64,000 bases of DNA from Phoma sp. XZ068 (GCA_004835665.1 RBKR01000013.1:124001-188000), one strand, 5' to 3'. Shown: positions 44,520-57,239, counted from the first letter of the stretch. Notes: generated by a model from the letters alone, not told the origin. Numbers and translations: made by a program.

Positions 44520-45543
44520 ATGTCGCCCACCAAGCGTGACAACCCCTCCCCGCTCCATCCGTCCAATACACCGGAGGCGCGGGAGCACCTACCTCCCATT
44601 GACCCCTACGGCCCTCCGGCTTGGTCTCTCCCGGCTGGTTTTCCCCAGCTCAACGGGCATCCAGCCCCAGTCCTTCCACCGGGTTTTCACCCACACCTTC
44701 ATGACAATTTTCTCGCTGACCTGCCTGTATCGCGCATCGGTGGTATCCCGAGGATGACCTCACGTCCCCCGGTATGTCCACGCCTGAGGCCCAACGGTGA
44801 GCGAATTGGTGGTGAGAGGGAGATCGAGTGGGAGCGACAGCAGGAGAGGATTGGGCAGCTGCGTGATGAGATGAGGCCACTGCTCGGCAATGGCGGTCAG
44901 TTCGGCGCTCGTGGTCAACAGGGCGTACGAGGACCGTTTGAGCGAGCGGTGGCAAGCGGTGGTGCGCTGCGTCTTACCATGGGTGCTGGTACGGCTATTG
45001 GGTCGCCCACGCTCTCGATGATGGTAGAGTAAGTACCTCCGAGCCTATCCCCAACTTCAGATACTCGCAAGTGGGCTGCAGTGGATTGCTTCAAGCAGTC
45101 CATACACTACCTTGCTAGCCACACTCCGCTCATTGTATCCGCCGTTCCAATCCCTTTCCCTACTATATTGCTCTGAACACAAACTAACTCCCTCCAGGTC
45201 AGCCGCCTCCTCGCTCCCCGAGCAGTCTCTACTCTCCCGCCTCCTCTCCCTCCTGGGCACAGCTTTCGCCCCGTTCATCTTCCTGTTCCGCCGCGCCTTC
45301 AACCGCGCGGAGCGAATCGACAACTCCCCGCCCCTCCTCCCGGCTACGCCTCGCCTTCCCCCCTTGAGCTCGCCGACTCTCTCCCCGCTCACCCTCCGCG
45401 ACGAGTTGATGGCTGAAAGCTTCAACTCGGACGACGACTTCGTTGAGGAGTACGACGGTGAGTACGAAGGCGAGTACGTTGAGCAGTACGGCGAAGAGGC
45501 GCACGGCGGCAGTCCTTGGGGAGACTCAGACTACGACGGTTAG
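44520..45543 (+). CDS. Hypothetical protein with hydrophobic segment and acidic tail
   Basis: Two exons, 44520-45028 and 45198-45543, joined in phase 2 by a 169-bp intron (GTAAGT donor, CTAAC branch, CCTCCAG acceptor), giving 284 aa. Exon 1 is Pro-rich, with a charged helix (EREIEWERQQERIGQLRDEM) and a Gly-rich end. Exon 2 has a hydrophobic stretch (LLSRLLSLLGTAFAPFIFLF) that may be a membrane helix or hairpin, a Pro/Leu-rich linker, and an acidic tail of repeated EYDGEYEGEYVEQYGEE. No known family. Confidence 0.6.
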
Positions 45544-45969
45544 AACCGTCGAGTTGTGCACAGGTGGTTCTGGCATGGAATTGAGAGACTTTTCTGTACA
45601 ACAAGTGCGCACACTGGCGTTTCGGTGGACTGGTACACGCATTTGAGAACCTCCTCGATGAGGTTTCTACAACCTGGCGTTTGGTTTAGATGTTTGGAAG
45701 GTCTCCTGGCGGATAATGGCAGTAGGGTTGACAACGAGTAGATCGTAGACCTTTTAGATTTGTTTTCGGCGTTTAATCTTGGGTGTCTGGCGCAGCGTGG
45801 AGCGAGTTCGAGTCAATCGTCAGGATGATCATGATACCCCGGATACAGTTCAATGGATACATTTTCAATTACATTCTCCGTTCTTCAATCTATATGCTTT
45901 GGTATCTGAATTTCAAACGCCCGCCATGCAAGCTGTACAATGCTGCTCGTCTCTGTCCACCCTCTCGAC

Positions 45970-48900
45970 CTAGAAAAACGGCCACTTAAATGCCTTCTTG
46001 AACCCTCCGAAATGCTTCTCCTTCTTTCCGTTCTCCTCTTCCTCCTCGCCTACAACTCGCAAGAACACCTCGTCCAGGGTCGTCGGACTCACAGAGTAAT
46101 ACTCCAGGCCCAGTTCATCCCTGTTATTTTCAAGAAGCTGGATGAGTCCTGGAATACCGCCGAGGTCAGAAGACTGCGTGCGGACCAGCTCGACATCGGC
46201 CTCAGCGTTAGTCTTCTCGATGCTGTCGTCCTGGCTCGAGGGAGCGCGCGAGACCTCCGCGTCATTCTTTTCGTTGGTCTCGTTCTTGGCCGCCTTCAGT
46301 ACCTTGAAGCGAAGCTGACCGTGTCCACCGCCTCGCGAGCCCCACTTGTCCATCTGGACACCCGGGATCTTTCTCCTCACCCACTCCTTGCATGCCTCCA
46401 TCTCCTCCGTTGTTGTCTCGGGAGCACTCTTCAAGACGAGTTGGACGACCCATGCATCGCCGTACTGATCACCCAACTGGCTGACGGTGCCGAGAGCAAG
46501 CATCTTCCTCTTCATGATACCGACTCGTGTGGCCAACTTATCTGCCTCCTCCATACTGTGCGTTGTAATCAACAACGCTCTGCCTGGCGCCGCAACACCA
46601 AGCAGTGTGCGCCACATGACTCTCTTCGCAGCGGCATCCATACCGGAACTCGGCTCATCAAGCAGCAGTACAGACGGATTGCCCATGAGCGCAATACCAA
46701 GTGACAACTTCCTCTTGTTACCACCACTCAGCTTGCTCGCCAGCCTGGTCTGGAACCGCACCAGGCCCGTAGCCTGCAGAAGCGCATTCACAGAAGACTC
46801 GGGATCCGGGACACCGCGGGCGCGCGCATAGAAGTACAAATGCTCTGTCACGGTCATAGTGTCCATGGCATCGAACTGCGGACACACACCCAGATGCCCA
46901 CGAGCGGCAGCGCGCTTGGAGATGATGGAGATGTCCTCGATGAGCACGTCGCCACCGCCGTTGATGTGAGTTGTCGGGTGGATGTCGCCGCGGATGAGAG
47001 AAATTGTTGAAGATTTTCCAGCGCCGTTGGGTCCGAGAAGGCCGAAGATCTGGCCTTGAGGGATACCGAAACTGATATTGTTGACAGCGTGATTGGATCC
47101 AAACGTCTTTTGAAGGTGGAGCACGCGCAAGCTGTCTTTGCACTGTTCGGTGCGAGTAGTTTCGGCAAGCACGGCGGGTGGAATCGTCTCAAGATTCTCT
47201 TCTGTGTGCTGCTGGCGGCTGCTGGCACGGTTGAGGAATGGAGGCCTGTAGCCGGAGTCCCACCAGACGAGGGCAACGAAGAGAAGTATAGCTTGGACAG
47301 TAAGGTACAGGATCGGACCTCCATATACTCGGAGCATACCAGGGTAGCTTGGAATTTTATTGCCGTCGCAAAGGACACTGAATGAGTTGAGTGAGAGCAA
47401 CTGCGTCCTCAGCAGACTCCCAGATGGAGCGATGAGCGAAACGGTCCAGTGGAAAATGTCGAGCCAGTCGTCGATCTTGTACGCAGGCGCGTACGTAAGT
47501 ATAGCCATGTACCCAATGAAGTAGATAAGGTACAGTGAGACCATACCTCCCGCGGCAAAGGCGAATGCCGCAAGCTGTGATGTTACCACGATGGAGATGA
47601 GGTACGAGAACAAGATCGCAGTCAAACCGTAGAGAGCAAAGATGACGAACAGGTACCCAGGGCCATAGAATGCATCTGAAGCCCCAACAAAGATTGCCGT
47701 AGTCACACCCGCAATGATCAGAACGAATATGAAGTCGAACGCAGTGTACGCTAGCCACAGCGGCACAGCTCGGATACCGTTACTGTAGTGCAGCGCTCGC
47801 ACCTTCCTCAATCGCTCTTGTGTTGGGTACAGCGCGAACAATGCTGGGAAGACGCACATTGCTAAACCAAAATACAACGTAAGCTGTAATGTATCTCCCA
47901 TACTTGGTGAAAATGGAACCGCAAATTGTTGGTACTGCGTCGAGATTGGGATGTTGGAGAGCAGGTTGTCAAGTGTGTTGAGCGTGATCAGACCGCCAAC
48001 TACGCCACCGTTTCCAAGGTATGCCATTATCGTGGGCTCGTTATCACGGATGAAGAAGCCACCAGGTGTAATGTTACGGAAGCGGGTTTGAACAAAGTCA
48101 TTGAACTCATCAAGAGTATCGACAACGTAGAAGCTGTCGTTGCTGATGCCAGATCGTTCAACGATGGTTGAGATGGCATCACCAACACGACTCGTAGGGC
48201 CGATGGGAATAAACGGAATCGCATCAGTGCCCGCAAGCGAAAACACCTCAGGGTCGTTCGAATTCTCTCCAGGATCGCACCCGACCGCCACGAAATTCTT
48301 GAGGAAGAGCGTAACGAGGCCGGCAGCGATGATAGGCAGTAGAAGAGCGAAAACGTAAGGCCAGAAGTTGCGTCGAAGGATGGTCCAGCGCTTCTGCATC
48401 AAGATCAGAGTTTGCTTGCCCATCGACGTGCCTCGACCCTTGCCCATCTCGAGTCCTTTGTCTGTGTCAGAGATTTGGTCCGAGGGGCGGTCGGCGTCTT
48501 TGTTTGCGGCGAGTACAGTTTGTTGCTCGTTTGCATCCATAAGATTGTGCTCTTTGACTTCTTCGGCCATCGCAAGGAAGACGTCCTCCAAGGTCGGTCC
48601 AACAATGTCGTAGTTCTTAACACCCTTGGATCTCAGAACATCGACAAAGTGCGTTGCAGGAAGAGCATCTGGGAACCAGTACTGAATCGTATCAGCTGAT
48701 GGGGCGGGCTTTTTCGTAGCATCCAGTGGGGGAGCAACAGGGGCATCTCGTGGGTATGTGACGTGATACCCTGCACCGACCTCGTGCTTCAGTTGGACGG
48801 ATGTACCCTTCGTCTTCAGCACACCGCGCGAAAGAATAGCGATGTAATCTGCAAGCACGTCTGCTTCATCCAGGAAATGAGTTGTCAGAAGGAATGTGCG

Positions 48901-50888
48901 GTCACCTCGCTCAGCAAGCAGGATCTCCCAGATCTTTCGCCTCGAGAGAGGGTCAAGACCAGAGGATACTTCGTCAACGCAGCATACCTTACTACCACCA
49001 GTGAACATCATCGCAAGTTGCAGCTTTCTCTTTTGACCACCCGAAAGCGTGCTGGAGCGAGCCTTGATTTTGTGTCCCAGATCGCATGCACGAATCAAGT
49101 CTTCAATGGTATCTTTGGTATCGAACTTGCCGGTCGACTTGAGCTGGTTAAAGATTCGAACATGTTCGTATACGTTCAATTCGTCCCACATAACGTTCTT
49201 CTGCGGACACAGACCAAGACCTCCTGTACCGTCGATCTCGATCTCGCCGCTAGTGATGGTGTTCAGGCCTGCGATGGCATCCAAAGTTGTTGACTTTCCA
49301 CTTCCGTTAGCACCGAGCAAAACCATAATCTGACCCTTGCGGGCTTTGATGCTGAAGTCGTCGACAGCAATGACAGTCTCAGGTGGCTTGATACCAATCT
49401 TGGCCAAGACGTTCCTACGGAACCAACTTGGGGTCCAATGCTTTGAGAAATTCCTGAGTATGATGTTGTGGTCTGGAGAATCCGTCGTTGTCTTGCGATC
49501 GGCCGAAACGGTACCATAGAGCCATCGCTCGACAAGCGCGCCGAGGAAGGGGTATACGAGGGTCTGTATGATCAGGAACACCCAAAAGACAATACCCGGG
49601 GTCGTCCAGACATGATCCTCGTACGCTGGCGCGCCTTGACCCAGATTTGCGCCAGTGAGTTCCCTCTCGTATCGGGCAACCCAAACGATGAAGAAGACAT
49701 AATTGATCGACGGGAAGATCAGACTGAGAACGTAGACCGCCGAGGTGCTGAACGGGCCAGCAACTTGCGCAATAATCGCAAGCAGAATCGGAATGATGAC
49801 AATCGTGATACCAGAAAGCTGTGCCTTGCGGAAAAATGCAGCGCCAAAGATGGAGAAACTTGTCATCGACAAGCCAGCCAGGATGTGGAAAATGACCAGG
49901 ATCCCCGCATTCGTCGACTTGAATGCAAGAGACCACACGATCAGTCCCATAATCACCCAACCGGGGAAGTAGATGATGTCGAACGCGACGTGATTAGCCA
50001 GAAGACGAGCAAACTGTGTGTGCCACGCCTTCTTCGCGGGCGACATGGCTTCCACGAGCTGAGATATACCACGCTCTCGCTCCTCGGCCATCTGTCCTGT
50101 GAGCTGGTATGTCACACCGCAGACTCCAATGTAAAGGGCGGCGCCCATAATGTTAATCAACGCACCCATATACAGCACTCTGATACGCTCGGCCCTTTCC
50201 TCTTGCGTGCGCTCGGTATACGGAAACTCGTCGATAGGGGGAATTGCTCTAGCCGAAGTGTTCAGGCTTGCTATCGTCTCATCGATGGCGCGCTGGAAGG
50301 GCAGAATGTAAATCTGGACATCGTTGTCCTCTTGCTCGACATAGATTTGTGTTCCAAGTACGCCATCGGCTCTGAGCGTGTAGTTCCATATCGGACGGCC
50401 GCCTTCGTTGGGACTCGAGTGGAATGCCACCGCGCCGAAACATGTACTTGCGCCTCGCAGCGATCCAGCACAGGTTGTAAGGAGGTCCACCTCTCGCTCG
50501 ACCGTAATAGCCTGGAGACCTGCATCGCGCACTTGGTTTGAGAGTTGCCCAATGACGTTCTCGATATTGCCACCGCTATATCCGTTGTTCACGAAGACGA
50601 CTTTGTCGCGGCCGCCTGTTGCGGCGGCAAGGGCGTTGGGGAAGGAGCGAATGGGTGTTGGGTTGCCGATACCGTATTCAGAAGGTGGGATGAAGAAGTT
50701 CTTTGCATATGTGATAAAGAACATCTAGGCATTGTCAGCTACATACACATCCATATCGAGACAATGTATAAACATACAAAGATGATCGGTGCCCAGAAGG
50801 CGCGAACGCTCGTGAAGAACCATTGCCGCCATGCTACGATGAGCAACGTCTTCTTCGTGAGGATCCACGTCTGGCTGAGGATCGCCAT
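45970..50888 (-). CDS. ABCA-type full-size ABC transporter
   Basis: Two exons. Exon 1, 50888-50778, encodes 37 aa including MAILSQTWILTKKTLL; a 53-bp GTATGT intron follows, then 50724-45970, for 1621 aa. A frame beginning at 50724 alone would miss the conserved N-terminal helix. Order is TMD1-NBD1-TMD2-NBD2. NBD1 has Walker A GANGSGKS (508-515), signature LSGGQ (597-601) and Walker B CCVDE (Asp-Glu 621-622). NBD2 has GPNGAGKS (1268-1275), LSGGN (1369-1373) and LLLDEP (1391-1396). A large extracytoplasmic loop follows TM1, as in ABCA proteins, which move lipids or related hydrophobic substrates. The substrate here is unknown. All long plus-strand frames in this span are shadows. Confidence 0.95.
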
Positions 50889-50889
50889 G

Positions 50890-50890
<1 letters not shown>

Positions 50891-50920
<30 letters not shown>
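50891..50920. repeat. Hexamer repeat (ccgttg)5 beside the ABC transporter start
   Basis: Five perfect ccgttg units lie two bases upstream of the ABC transporter ATG (minus strand), within its 5' leader. Changes in copy number would alter leader length next to the start codon. Confidence 0.85.
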
Positions 50921-50922
<2 letters not shown>

Positions 50923-52508
50923 CGCGATGGGCGCGCTCGAAGGTGGGTTGACCGAGTATGTACTGGATTCGGGCTTCTCGCCTTATATTCTATACGAGAT
51001 TACGATTACGAGAGGGGAGCAGCCACCATGCTTCAAGGTTTCCAGGGTATCTACAGTCAGTCTATAAAGCAGCAGGGTATCAAGGGCAACAAGACGAAAG
51101 CGAAGAAGTCAAGCAAAGCCTATAAGCGAAAAGCGTGTCGTTGTCGCCCAAGACAATACACACGCAGACGACCGCCAAGCGGCAACATCTTGTCGTCGAC
51201 TTCATTTGCCTCGCGCAATGCCCCAGACTAGGGATGGTCTTGAAAGCGGGTCGATGTTCTCCCGCCATCGAGTCTCCACGGCCCATCAAGGCGCCAATCA
51301 AATCACGATGCGCCCCGACTTCCGACGGACTGCTGCCACCCGAGCAGCGCGAGACCGAGGAGGGCATGGCAGAACGTGGACTACCGTTGAAGAACCAGGA
51401 TCTTCATCTTAACGGTTCGTCGTTCGTATCGATCCTTCTGTTGGACTGCAAAGCATCTTTATGTTTCATAAACTGTCTGCGAAGATTGAAGCTCGGCGGC
51501 ATCGACATCGGCAGGTCCGCTCCGTTGCCCAGAGCGCCCAGCCGCCGAGTGCACCACTTCATCGAAAAGGCAGAAAATGCGATGCCAATTTGCTGCGACG
51601 CGCCTCGCTTAGAATGCTGCGCCTCTCGCGACACTGCGGCGCGCGTCATCGATTTAGACTTTGTCCTTGTCGGAGTTTAGACTACTCCGACAAATACCTT
51701 CCTAGGTAGGTAGTGCGCACGTGAAAGGAACAGATCATCCGTTCTCGACTTGACATCAAAATAAAGAGGGCCGTTTCTATCTCGTTCTGAGGGGACCTTT
51801 TCAAACTCTTCTTTTCAACCATATCCTAGGTCGCCATTGGACTGCGACTGTGTAATCAACAACTATACATTCGGCGCATTACCATCGAGTCCTTTGTCAA
51901 GGTCACGTGCAAGGTAATTCGGATTCAATCACGTCGATCTTGTGCAGCCACGGCGCCACCACGCCTCTATGCCCTCATTTATGCTTTAAAGCCTCGTAGT
52001 CTTGATATGAGCCATCAGTACCGCATACGTCGTTTGCAACGGCAACTAGTCGGCGCCGTAGTGACGCCGCGCGATGCAGACACGTCAGAAGAAGAGCAAG
52101 GATGGTAATCAAATCACTTATTGTTGAGGAAACAAATGTGAGGAAAGGGTAGTGTGACAGGGTAAGATTCCTGATACTGGCTGTACGTGTAGGGGATCCG
52201 GAACTCAGCATAAGGGGTGACCTGTGCTCCATGCTGAGCAAGATGAATTGTTGTATCTGTAAACTTCGATTAACACAAAGCGGGCAACTTTGCAACGAGC
52301 TAAACGAATTCGGTAAGAATCACACTCTTGGTATGTTAGTATTTTGCGCTAGGTTGACGGAACATGCTGGACAAGACAGGCTAACAAACAACAGCTTCGA
52401 TTACTGGAGAGCAGATGACAACATTCTCGAATATGTGACACTGGGAAGTGACCTGGCGCGGGAGAAAAGAGACCTAGACCAGAAAAAGAAAGAGAAATTA
52501 GTTATCAA
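50921..52508. other. Intergenic, no supported gene
   Basis: About 1.6 kb. A 181-codon plus frame (51135-51680) and overlapping frames show no domain or credible start context. The motif cctaggtaggtag occurs at about 51702. The right-hand part is the downstream flank of the SDR gene. Confidence 0.4.
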
Positions 52509-53285
52509 TTACAACCCGCCCATCCTCCTGATGCCAATGTTCGTGAGCAATGTGCCTTCCAGCCCTACGCCAGTGCCCGTCAATGGCTCTCCCTTGCTCA
52601 TCGCAAGCTCAGTAAAGACCTTCCCCATCGGCTTTGTTGGTGTCATCATACTCTTGTACACAAGATTCATTGGCCTGATCAATGCGCTCTTCCAAGCAGG
52701 TTGGTGAGGAATGAATGGGTGGATCTCCGGATGCGCAGTGCAGTCCACACCACCTGGTCGTACACTGTAGGCTTTGAAGTTTGGGTGTTCCTTGCGGAAG
52801 TTCAACAGCGCACTTTCGATTTGTCCCTTGACGCGCCCAAAGATGGGTGTGAACATGCCCGGGGACTGCGTGGCGCCCTCGCCGGAGACATAGACGAACG
52901 TAAAGGGGGATTCAGGGTGGATAGTGCTGAAAGCGTGGACGGCAGCGAGGGGGTAATCGTGTGTGATCTCGACGTACTTCCTGCGTCGCTGTTAGTAAGT
53001 GTTAATAGACAGAGGTCGATCGGGGCCATACTCTTTATCCACGTCGTTCTGTGACACGCCCAACGCCCATACGCAGCCTTGCGCGTCCTTCAGTTCCTCA
53101 AGTAGACTCTGGTCGTACGTCTTGAAGTCTTTGTGAATGATGACCTTGGCCTTTTCGTGGCCTTCGGCCATCTTGACGGGCCGTCTACTAAGGATCGAGA
53201 TTCGGCTGATTGTCTCTTGCGCCAGCATACTATCAAGCACGGCTGCGCCGACAAGGCCGGTCGCGCCTGTGAGGATGAGGTGCAT
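52509..53285 (-). CDS. NAD(P)-binding atypical SDR (TIP30/HTATIP2-like)
   Basis: Two exons, 53285-53032 and 52980-52509, encode 241 aa. The 51-bp intron has a GTATGG donor and a near-perfect ACTAAC branch site. I start at the ATG giving MHLILTGATGLVG, where residues 6-13 are the Rossmann TGxxGxxG dinucleotide loop; an upstream in-frame ATG is unlikely. ILSRRPV, CVWALGVSQNDVDK, FTFVYVSGEGA and AYSVRPGGVD follow the order seen in small NmrA/TIP30-like proteins. Such proteins bind NAD(P)H and act as oxidoreductases or regulatory sensors. The substrate cannot be told from sequence. Confidence 0.82.
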
Positions 53286-54010
53286 AGTCGCGTTGATATA
53301 TTGAGTAATGGAAAGTCTGGGTTGTTTCTGCTGTTTGCCTGTGATCACTGATGAGGAGAAAGATAAGCACTATGGAAGCGCATTCCTCAAGACATCAGTA
53401 GGTTATTTATCGGTCGCCAGCTGCAGCATGCTGACTTTTAGCTCCGAACCATCTTCATAGGACAGAGCCGCATTTCGTGCGCGCTTTGAAGATGCGCATG
53501 TCAGATGAAGTTTCATTGCACGCGCTGATGGAGATAAAGTTGTTATGGCCGTTGAGACAAGCTTCGATGGAATGGCGACCATGCAGCATTCGTCCGGGCT
53601 GTCGCAAACTGGCGCCAGCGACTAAACCCTGCAGCGCCTCAAAAGGGAACAGCCTTAGACATCGAACGTCAAAACATCAAACATCGTGACTGCAGCATCA
53701 CAGTTATCAGATTGCAGCCCCTTGCACAAATCTAGCCCCGAAAAGATATTGCGATAGCCGTTGACATGGGTAGAACAGGCTTGTAGGCACTCCCGCCGCG
53801 TGGGCCGGCAGGCCCGGATCCTTGCCAACTACGTAGTGATCCAGGAGCGTGATCTGCCAAAAATCAAAACAATGAATCTCGTTTAGCGGGCAGACTCTGC
53901 TGCTCTCCAACGTTACATCTATTGTTTTCTTGACCTGGTGTTTGGGTTTCCCAGCCCCACGGTTGTCCATTCTTTGACCTCCCGCTTCCGTCTCAAGTCA
54001 CACCAGCACG
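53286..54010. other. Divergent intergenic region
   Basis: About 720 bp between divergently transcribed SDR and F-box-like genes. A minus-strand frame at 53707-53970 contains FWQITLLDHYVVG, faintly like the N-terminus of fungal acyltransferases, but nothing supports an intact gene. Confidence 0.4.
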
Positions 54011-55891
54011 ATGGCTCAAGCGGAAGCTACGGCAAATCTCAACATTGTGTCACTGATATCGCATCACCTTGCCAATAGCAGCCATAAATATCGCGGCCAG
54101 CGAAGTCTAGAGTGCCCCGTTGAGCTTCTGGAAGTCCGACATTCGCTATTACCGGCCATTTTGGTCAATAGGCTCTGGGCTGACGCAGGAACATCCATCC
54201 TCTGGAAGCAAAACCCTAATCTCTCGGCACTCAAATGGATGCAACATGACCGCCAGCAACTGTACGCAAGCAAAATTCAACAGTTGCAACTCTCCGACCC
54301 ACATGACGAAAACGACGATGAATATGAGTATCTCAAAGACCTCGAATGGCCAGGCCTGAAAAGTTTGGATGTCGATCTCGATTGGCAATCGCACCAGCAT
54401 CATCTTCGAGGACTGTTACACGCAAACCTCGAAAGCCTGACAGTAACAGGCACGCAATCTGGAGGATCAGCATACGTCATGCAAGTGACACTGCCAGCGT
54501 TTTTCGGCCCCTGCCAGAACCTGAAGCGCATTGAGTTCGGACCCGACACATTCAGCGCTCAAGATCCCATCCATGCCAATGTACTCGCATACCACTTCGA
54601 TGCGTTGCCCGAGCTGGAGGAGGTTGATGTCTTGATGAGTAGTATCGTTGGCAAGGACCTTCTGTTTGGTCATCTTAGCAAGCGTCCAGGCTTGAAATCC
54701 CTGGCCATAGACCTTGAGCCTGGGTTGAGGCTGCTGCCGCTGTTCTCAGGTCCAACCGCCATGCAGAACCCATTTTCGAGCCTTGAACGTCTGCAGATTG
54801 TGTGTGATCCAGAGATTGCCCTGTCTCTTCCTTCTCACCTCTTCGCTCTGAAAGAATTGCGGCTTGCTGTTGAACGTCAGCCAAGCGGAGAGATTCGCCT
54901 ATCCGACCTCAGCATTCTGGATGATGTTTTGACTTCGCTTCTTGTGTGCCCGAACCTGGAACTGGTGGAGGTCAATGTTGGCAACCTCGCTATGGGCTTC
55001 CCTACCGCCCAGCTGAACTTGCCAGTGAGCGGTGCAGCCTTAGTTAAGTTGACTGCTTGCTGTCCAAGACTGCGAAACATCGACCTTGCTGCCCTCGATC
55101 CGTCTTCCATTGATGGCTCGGGTATATCCAGCATACACTTCGAGGAATTCTGCAAGGGGCTGCCGAAGCTTGAGGAATTGAGCTTGAAGCTACATCCAAC
55201 TACAGCAACAATTCTGCAAACGACTGCTCTTCCAAGTTTGGCACGGCACTGCCCGAAACTCGAGGTCCTTCGCATGGGCATTCCGTTGCAGCTTCCGAAC
55301 TTGCCATTATATAGCAGAGTATCCCCATCAGCCGCTCAGGCTAGCGACATCCTTACGCCTCCTCAGACAAAAGACGACCAAAGGCCGGACTCGCACCAGG
55401 CCATGTCCAGTACCATCAAGATCGTTGGGGTAATTGATTCACCGTGTGCCACTCCTCCCGCTGCCTCCACCCCATTGTTTCCCAATCTCACCCATATCTC
55501 TTTTGCCCGGCCAGAAACCCTTCTCAGCAAAGGATCATCAATCAGTCTCTCCGCCGAAGAGGACCTAATATACGCCTGGGCGCGATCCCTCTTCACGCAT
55601 TTTCCCCTTCTCGAGCAACTGGAAGCATGGGGCGACTCGACGGGGCGCGACAACCGCTTGATGTCCTACATCCTCCCGATGGAAGACATTCTTGAAGCCA
55701 CTTGGGAATTTCTCAGCGGTGTTGAGCAGTCGCTCTGGCAGGATGATGACGATGAGGAAGAAGAAGGAGACGACTTCAGTCCAGCTTCGTTCGGTCAAGA
55801 TGCGTACGTGCTCAGCCCTGGTCCCTTCCAGCAGCTGGTGGTGAGCGATTGGGAGATGGCGAGCGAGATGGAGAAGTTCCGAGTGCGCTGA
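54011..55891 (+). CDS. F-box/LRR-like protein
   Basis: Single exon of 626 aa starting MAQAEATANLNIVSLI. The first 65 residues follow the fungal F-box pattern: IVSLISHHLA, then a SLLPAILVNRLWADAGTSILWK element. About 350 residues of irregular leucine-rich repeats follow (for example LKSLDVDLDW, LKRIEFG, LEEVDVLMSS, LEELSLKL). A low-complexity stretch (about 440-490) and a C-terminal region with an acidic DDDDEEEEGDD block close the protein. Such proteins usually serve as substrate receptors of SCF ubiquitin ligases. That role is inferred from architecture; the F-box itself is weak. Confidence 0.75.
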   Translation: MAQAEATANLNIVSLISHHLANSSHKYRGQRSLECPVELLEVRHSLLPAILVNRLWADAGTSILWKQNPNLSALKWMQHDRQQLYASKIQQLQLSDPHDENDDEYEYLKDLEWPGLKSLDVDLDWQSHQHHLRGLLHANLESLTVTGTQSGGSAYVMQVTLPAFFGPCQNLKRIEFGPDTFSAQDPIHANVLAYHFDALPELEEVDVLMSSIVGKDLLFGHLSKRPGLKSLAIDLEPGLRLLPLFSGPTAMQNPFSSLERLQIVCDPEIALSLPSHLFALKELRLAVERQPSGEIRLSDLSILDDVLTSLLVCPNLELVEVNVGNLAMGFPTAQLNLPVSGAALVKLTACCPRLRNIDLAALDPSSIDGSGISSIHFEEFCKGLPKLEELSLKLHPTTATILQTTALPSLARHCPKLEVLRMGIPLQLPNLPLYSRVSPSAAQASDILTPPQTKDDQRPDSHQAMSSTIKIVGVIDSPCATPPAASTPLFPNLTHISFARPETLLSKGSSISLSAEEDLIYAWARSLFTHFPLLEQLEAWGDSTGRDNRLMSYILPMEDILEATWEFLSGVEQSLWQDDDDEEEEGDDFSPASFGQDAYVLSPGPFQQLVVSDWEMASEMEKFRVR

Positions 55892-57239
55892 GGACTGCGA
55901 GGCCAAGCAGAGCACGATCTTTGCAGCTGAGTGCAAGCTAGACGGAGTCAGTATGTCCTTGAGGGTGAAAGGAACATGCCGCAGTCGCGCTTGATGGCTT
56001 CCACTACATACAGTCTCCCGTCCTCTGCTATCTTCGCCAATTATACGTCCTCCAGTACCACCACTTTATCACACCGCGTACCAGCTGGCTCACTCTGGCG
56101 CATACACCGCGGCGCCAGCCCACTTCTCCCTCCTCACTATCCTCGCCGACAGCTTCAAAGCACGGCGCGGGCGGTGCACTCGCAGGGCGCTCGATCTGGC
56201 TGGGCAGGGTTTCTGGCCACTCGGCAATGCCAGGTGTAGGAAGAGAAGTAAACGACGTTGTGCGAGCGGAACAATCCGCCGCGAAAAGTACGACGTTGCA
56301 GTGTGTGGGCAACGATTGAACAAGCTTCAAAAAAAACCCATTGACTAGAGCGAATCGAGATGGAGCAAACGTATCTCCAGCCCTCCCACGAACCTCGAAT
56401 GCTCGGCCAGTCTTCACATCGATATTTTCGAGCACTCCAGCAGTGATATACGACTTCAGCGTTTGAGCGTCCTTTCCCTTCATTCTAAATGCAGACCTAG
56501 AGTCCCTAAACCCGATTGCAGTTGTTATTATCCGCGACATAATTCATTTTGTAGACGACATTCTGCGTTTTGAGCATTCGGCATCGCCATTTCATATAGG
56601 GGTTTTGAATTTGCACGTTCTTTCTTTTGTAGATTGTTTCTTGTATCAATTCCAGCATGAAAAATGCACGCACATTGAACACGATATTTCCAATGACATG
56701 ACATAGTGATTTCACAGTGCCACGTTCACAATATTGCGCCTGGGCATAATAATGTTTCTGTTGCGTGGTGAATGTGATCCTCGACCCCAAGAATTTGATG
56801 AGCATATCACATAATGGCAACACTAAAGCAGTAGGAAGTGACCGGGAGCTTGTAGGCGAGTCGGTAGTACGCAGATCGCAAGATGTAAGAGGTAGTAAAC
56901 TTAAAATGGCGTGGGACGATGATCGGTGATTAAGATCAGCAGGTGATCGATTATTGTAAGACCTAGCTTACACAAGAGATAGTAGCAATACGAGCATCTA
57001 TTAGAGGGACGATCTACAATTAACGTCACTTCAAACGTTGCAAAAACATTCACACGGCATACAAACTAATGCAGAAGAATTTGTGACACGGTCGTCAAAA
57101 TGGGTTGTTTTGGTATCAATATATACAAAGAAAAAACCGAACCGTCTAATTACAAGGTACGATACTTTAATACCATGTCGTGCCAATGCTACCTCCCAAA
57201 AAAAGAGATTGAGATCGAACATTAACAATGGACATTAGC
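55892..57239. other. Intergenic region with one weak frame
   Basis: About 1.3 kb. Apart from the weak minus-strand frame at 56028-56540 nothing is supported. The right half is AT-richer and contains the downstream flank of the tyrosinase gene. Confidence 0.4.
56028..56540 (-). CDS. Doubtful hypothetical protein (170 aa)
   Basis: Single open frame starting MSRIITTAIGFRDSRSAF. It reads more like protein than its neighbours in parts (GVLENIDVKTGRAFEVRG, RFALVNGFFLKLVQSLP) and ends in a Trp/Arg-rich basic tail. No domain, signal peptide or family recognised, and the start context is weak. It could be the last exon of a longer gene, a remnant or chance. Confidence 0.3.
   Translation of the reverse strand: MSRIITTAIGFRDSRSAFRMKGKDAQTLKSYITAGVLENIDVKTGRAFEVRGRAGDTFAPSRFALVNGFFLKLVQSLPTHCNVVLFAADCSARTTSFTSLPTPGIAEWPETLPSQIERPASAPPAPCFEAVGEDSEEGEVGWRRGVCARVSQLVRGVIKWWYWRTYNWRR

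Noticed and set aside
45940..46704. 254-codon plus-strand frame
   Set aside because: Antisense to NBD2 of the ABC transporter.
49468..50541. 357-codon plus-strand frame
   Set aside because: Lies fully antisense to the ABC transporter coding exon; charged, featureless product; shadow.
51135..51680. 181-codon plus-strand frame
   Set aside because: No family, weak start context, overlapped by other frames; composition-driven.
53707..53970. Faint acyltransferase-like N-terminus (TLLDHYVVG)
   Set aside because: Only a short motif resemblance, no downstream catalytic motifs on that strand before the SDR gene.
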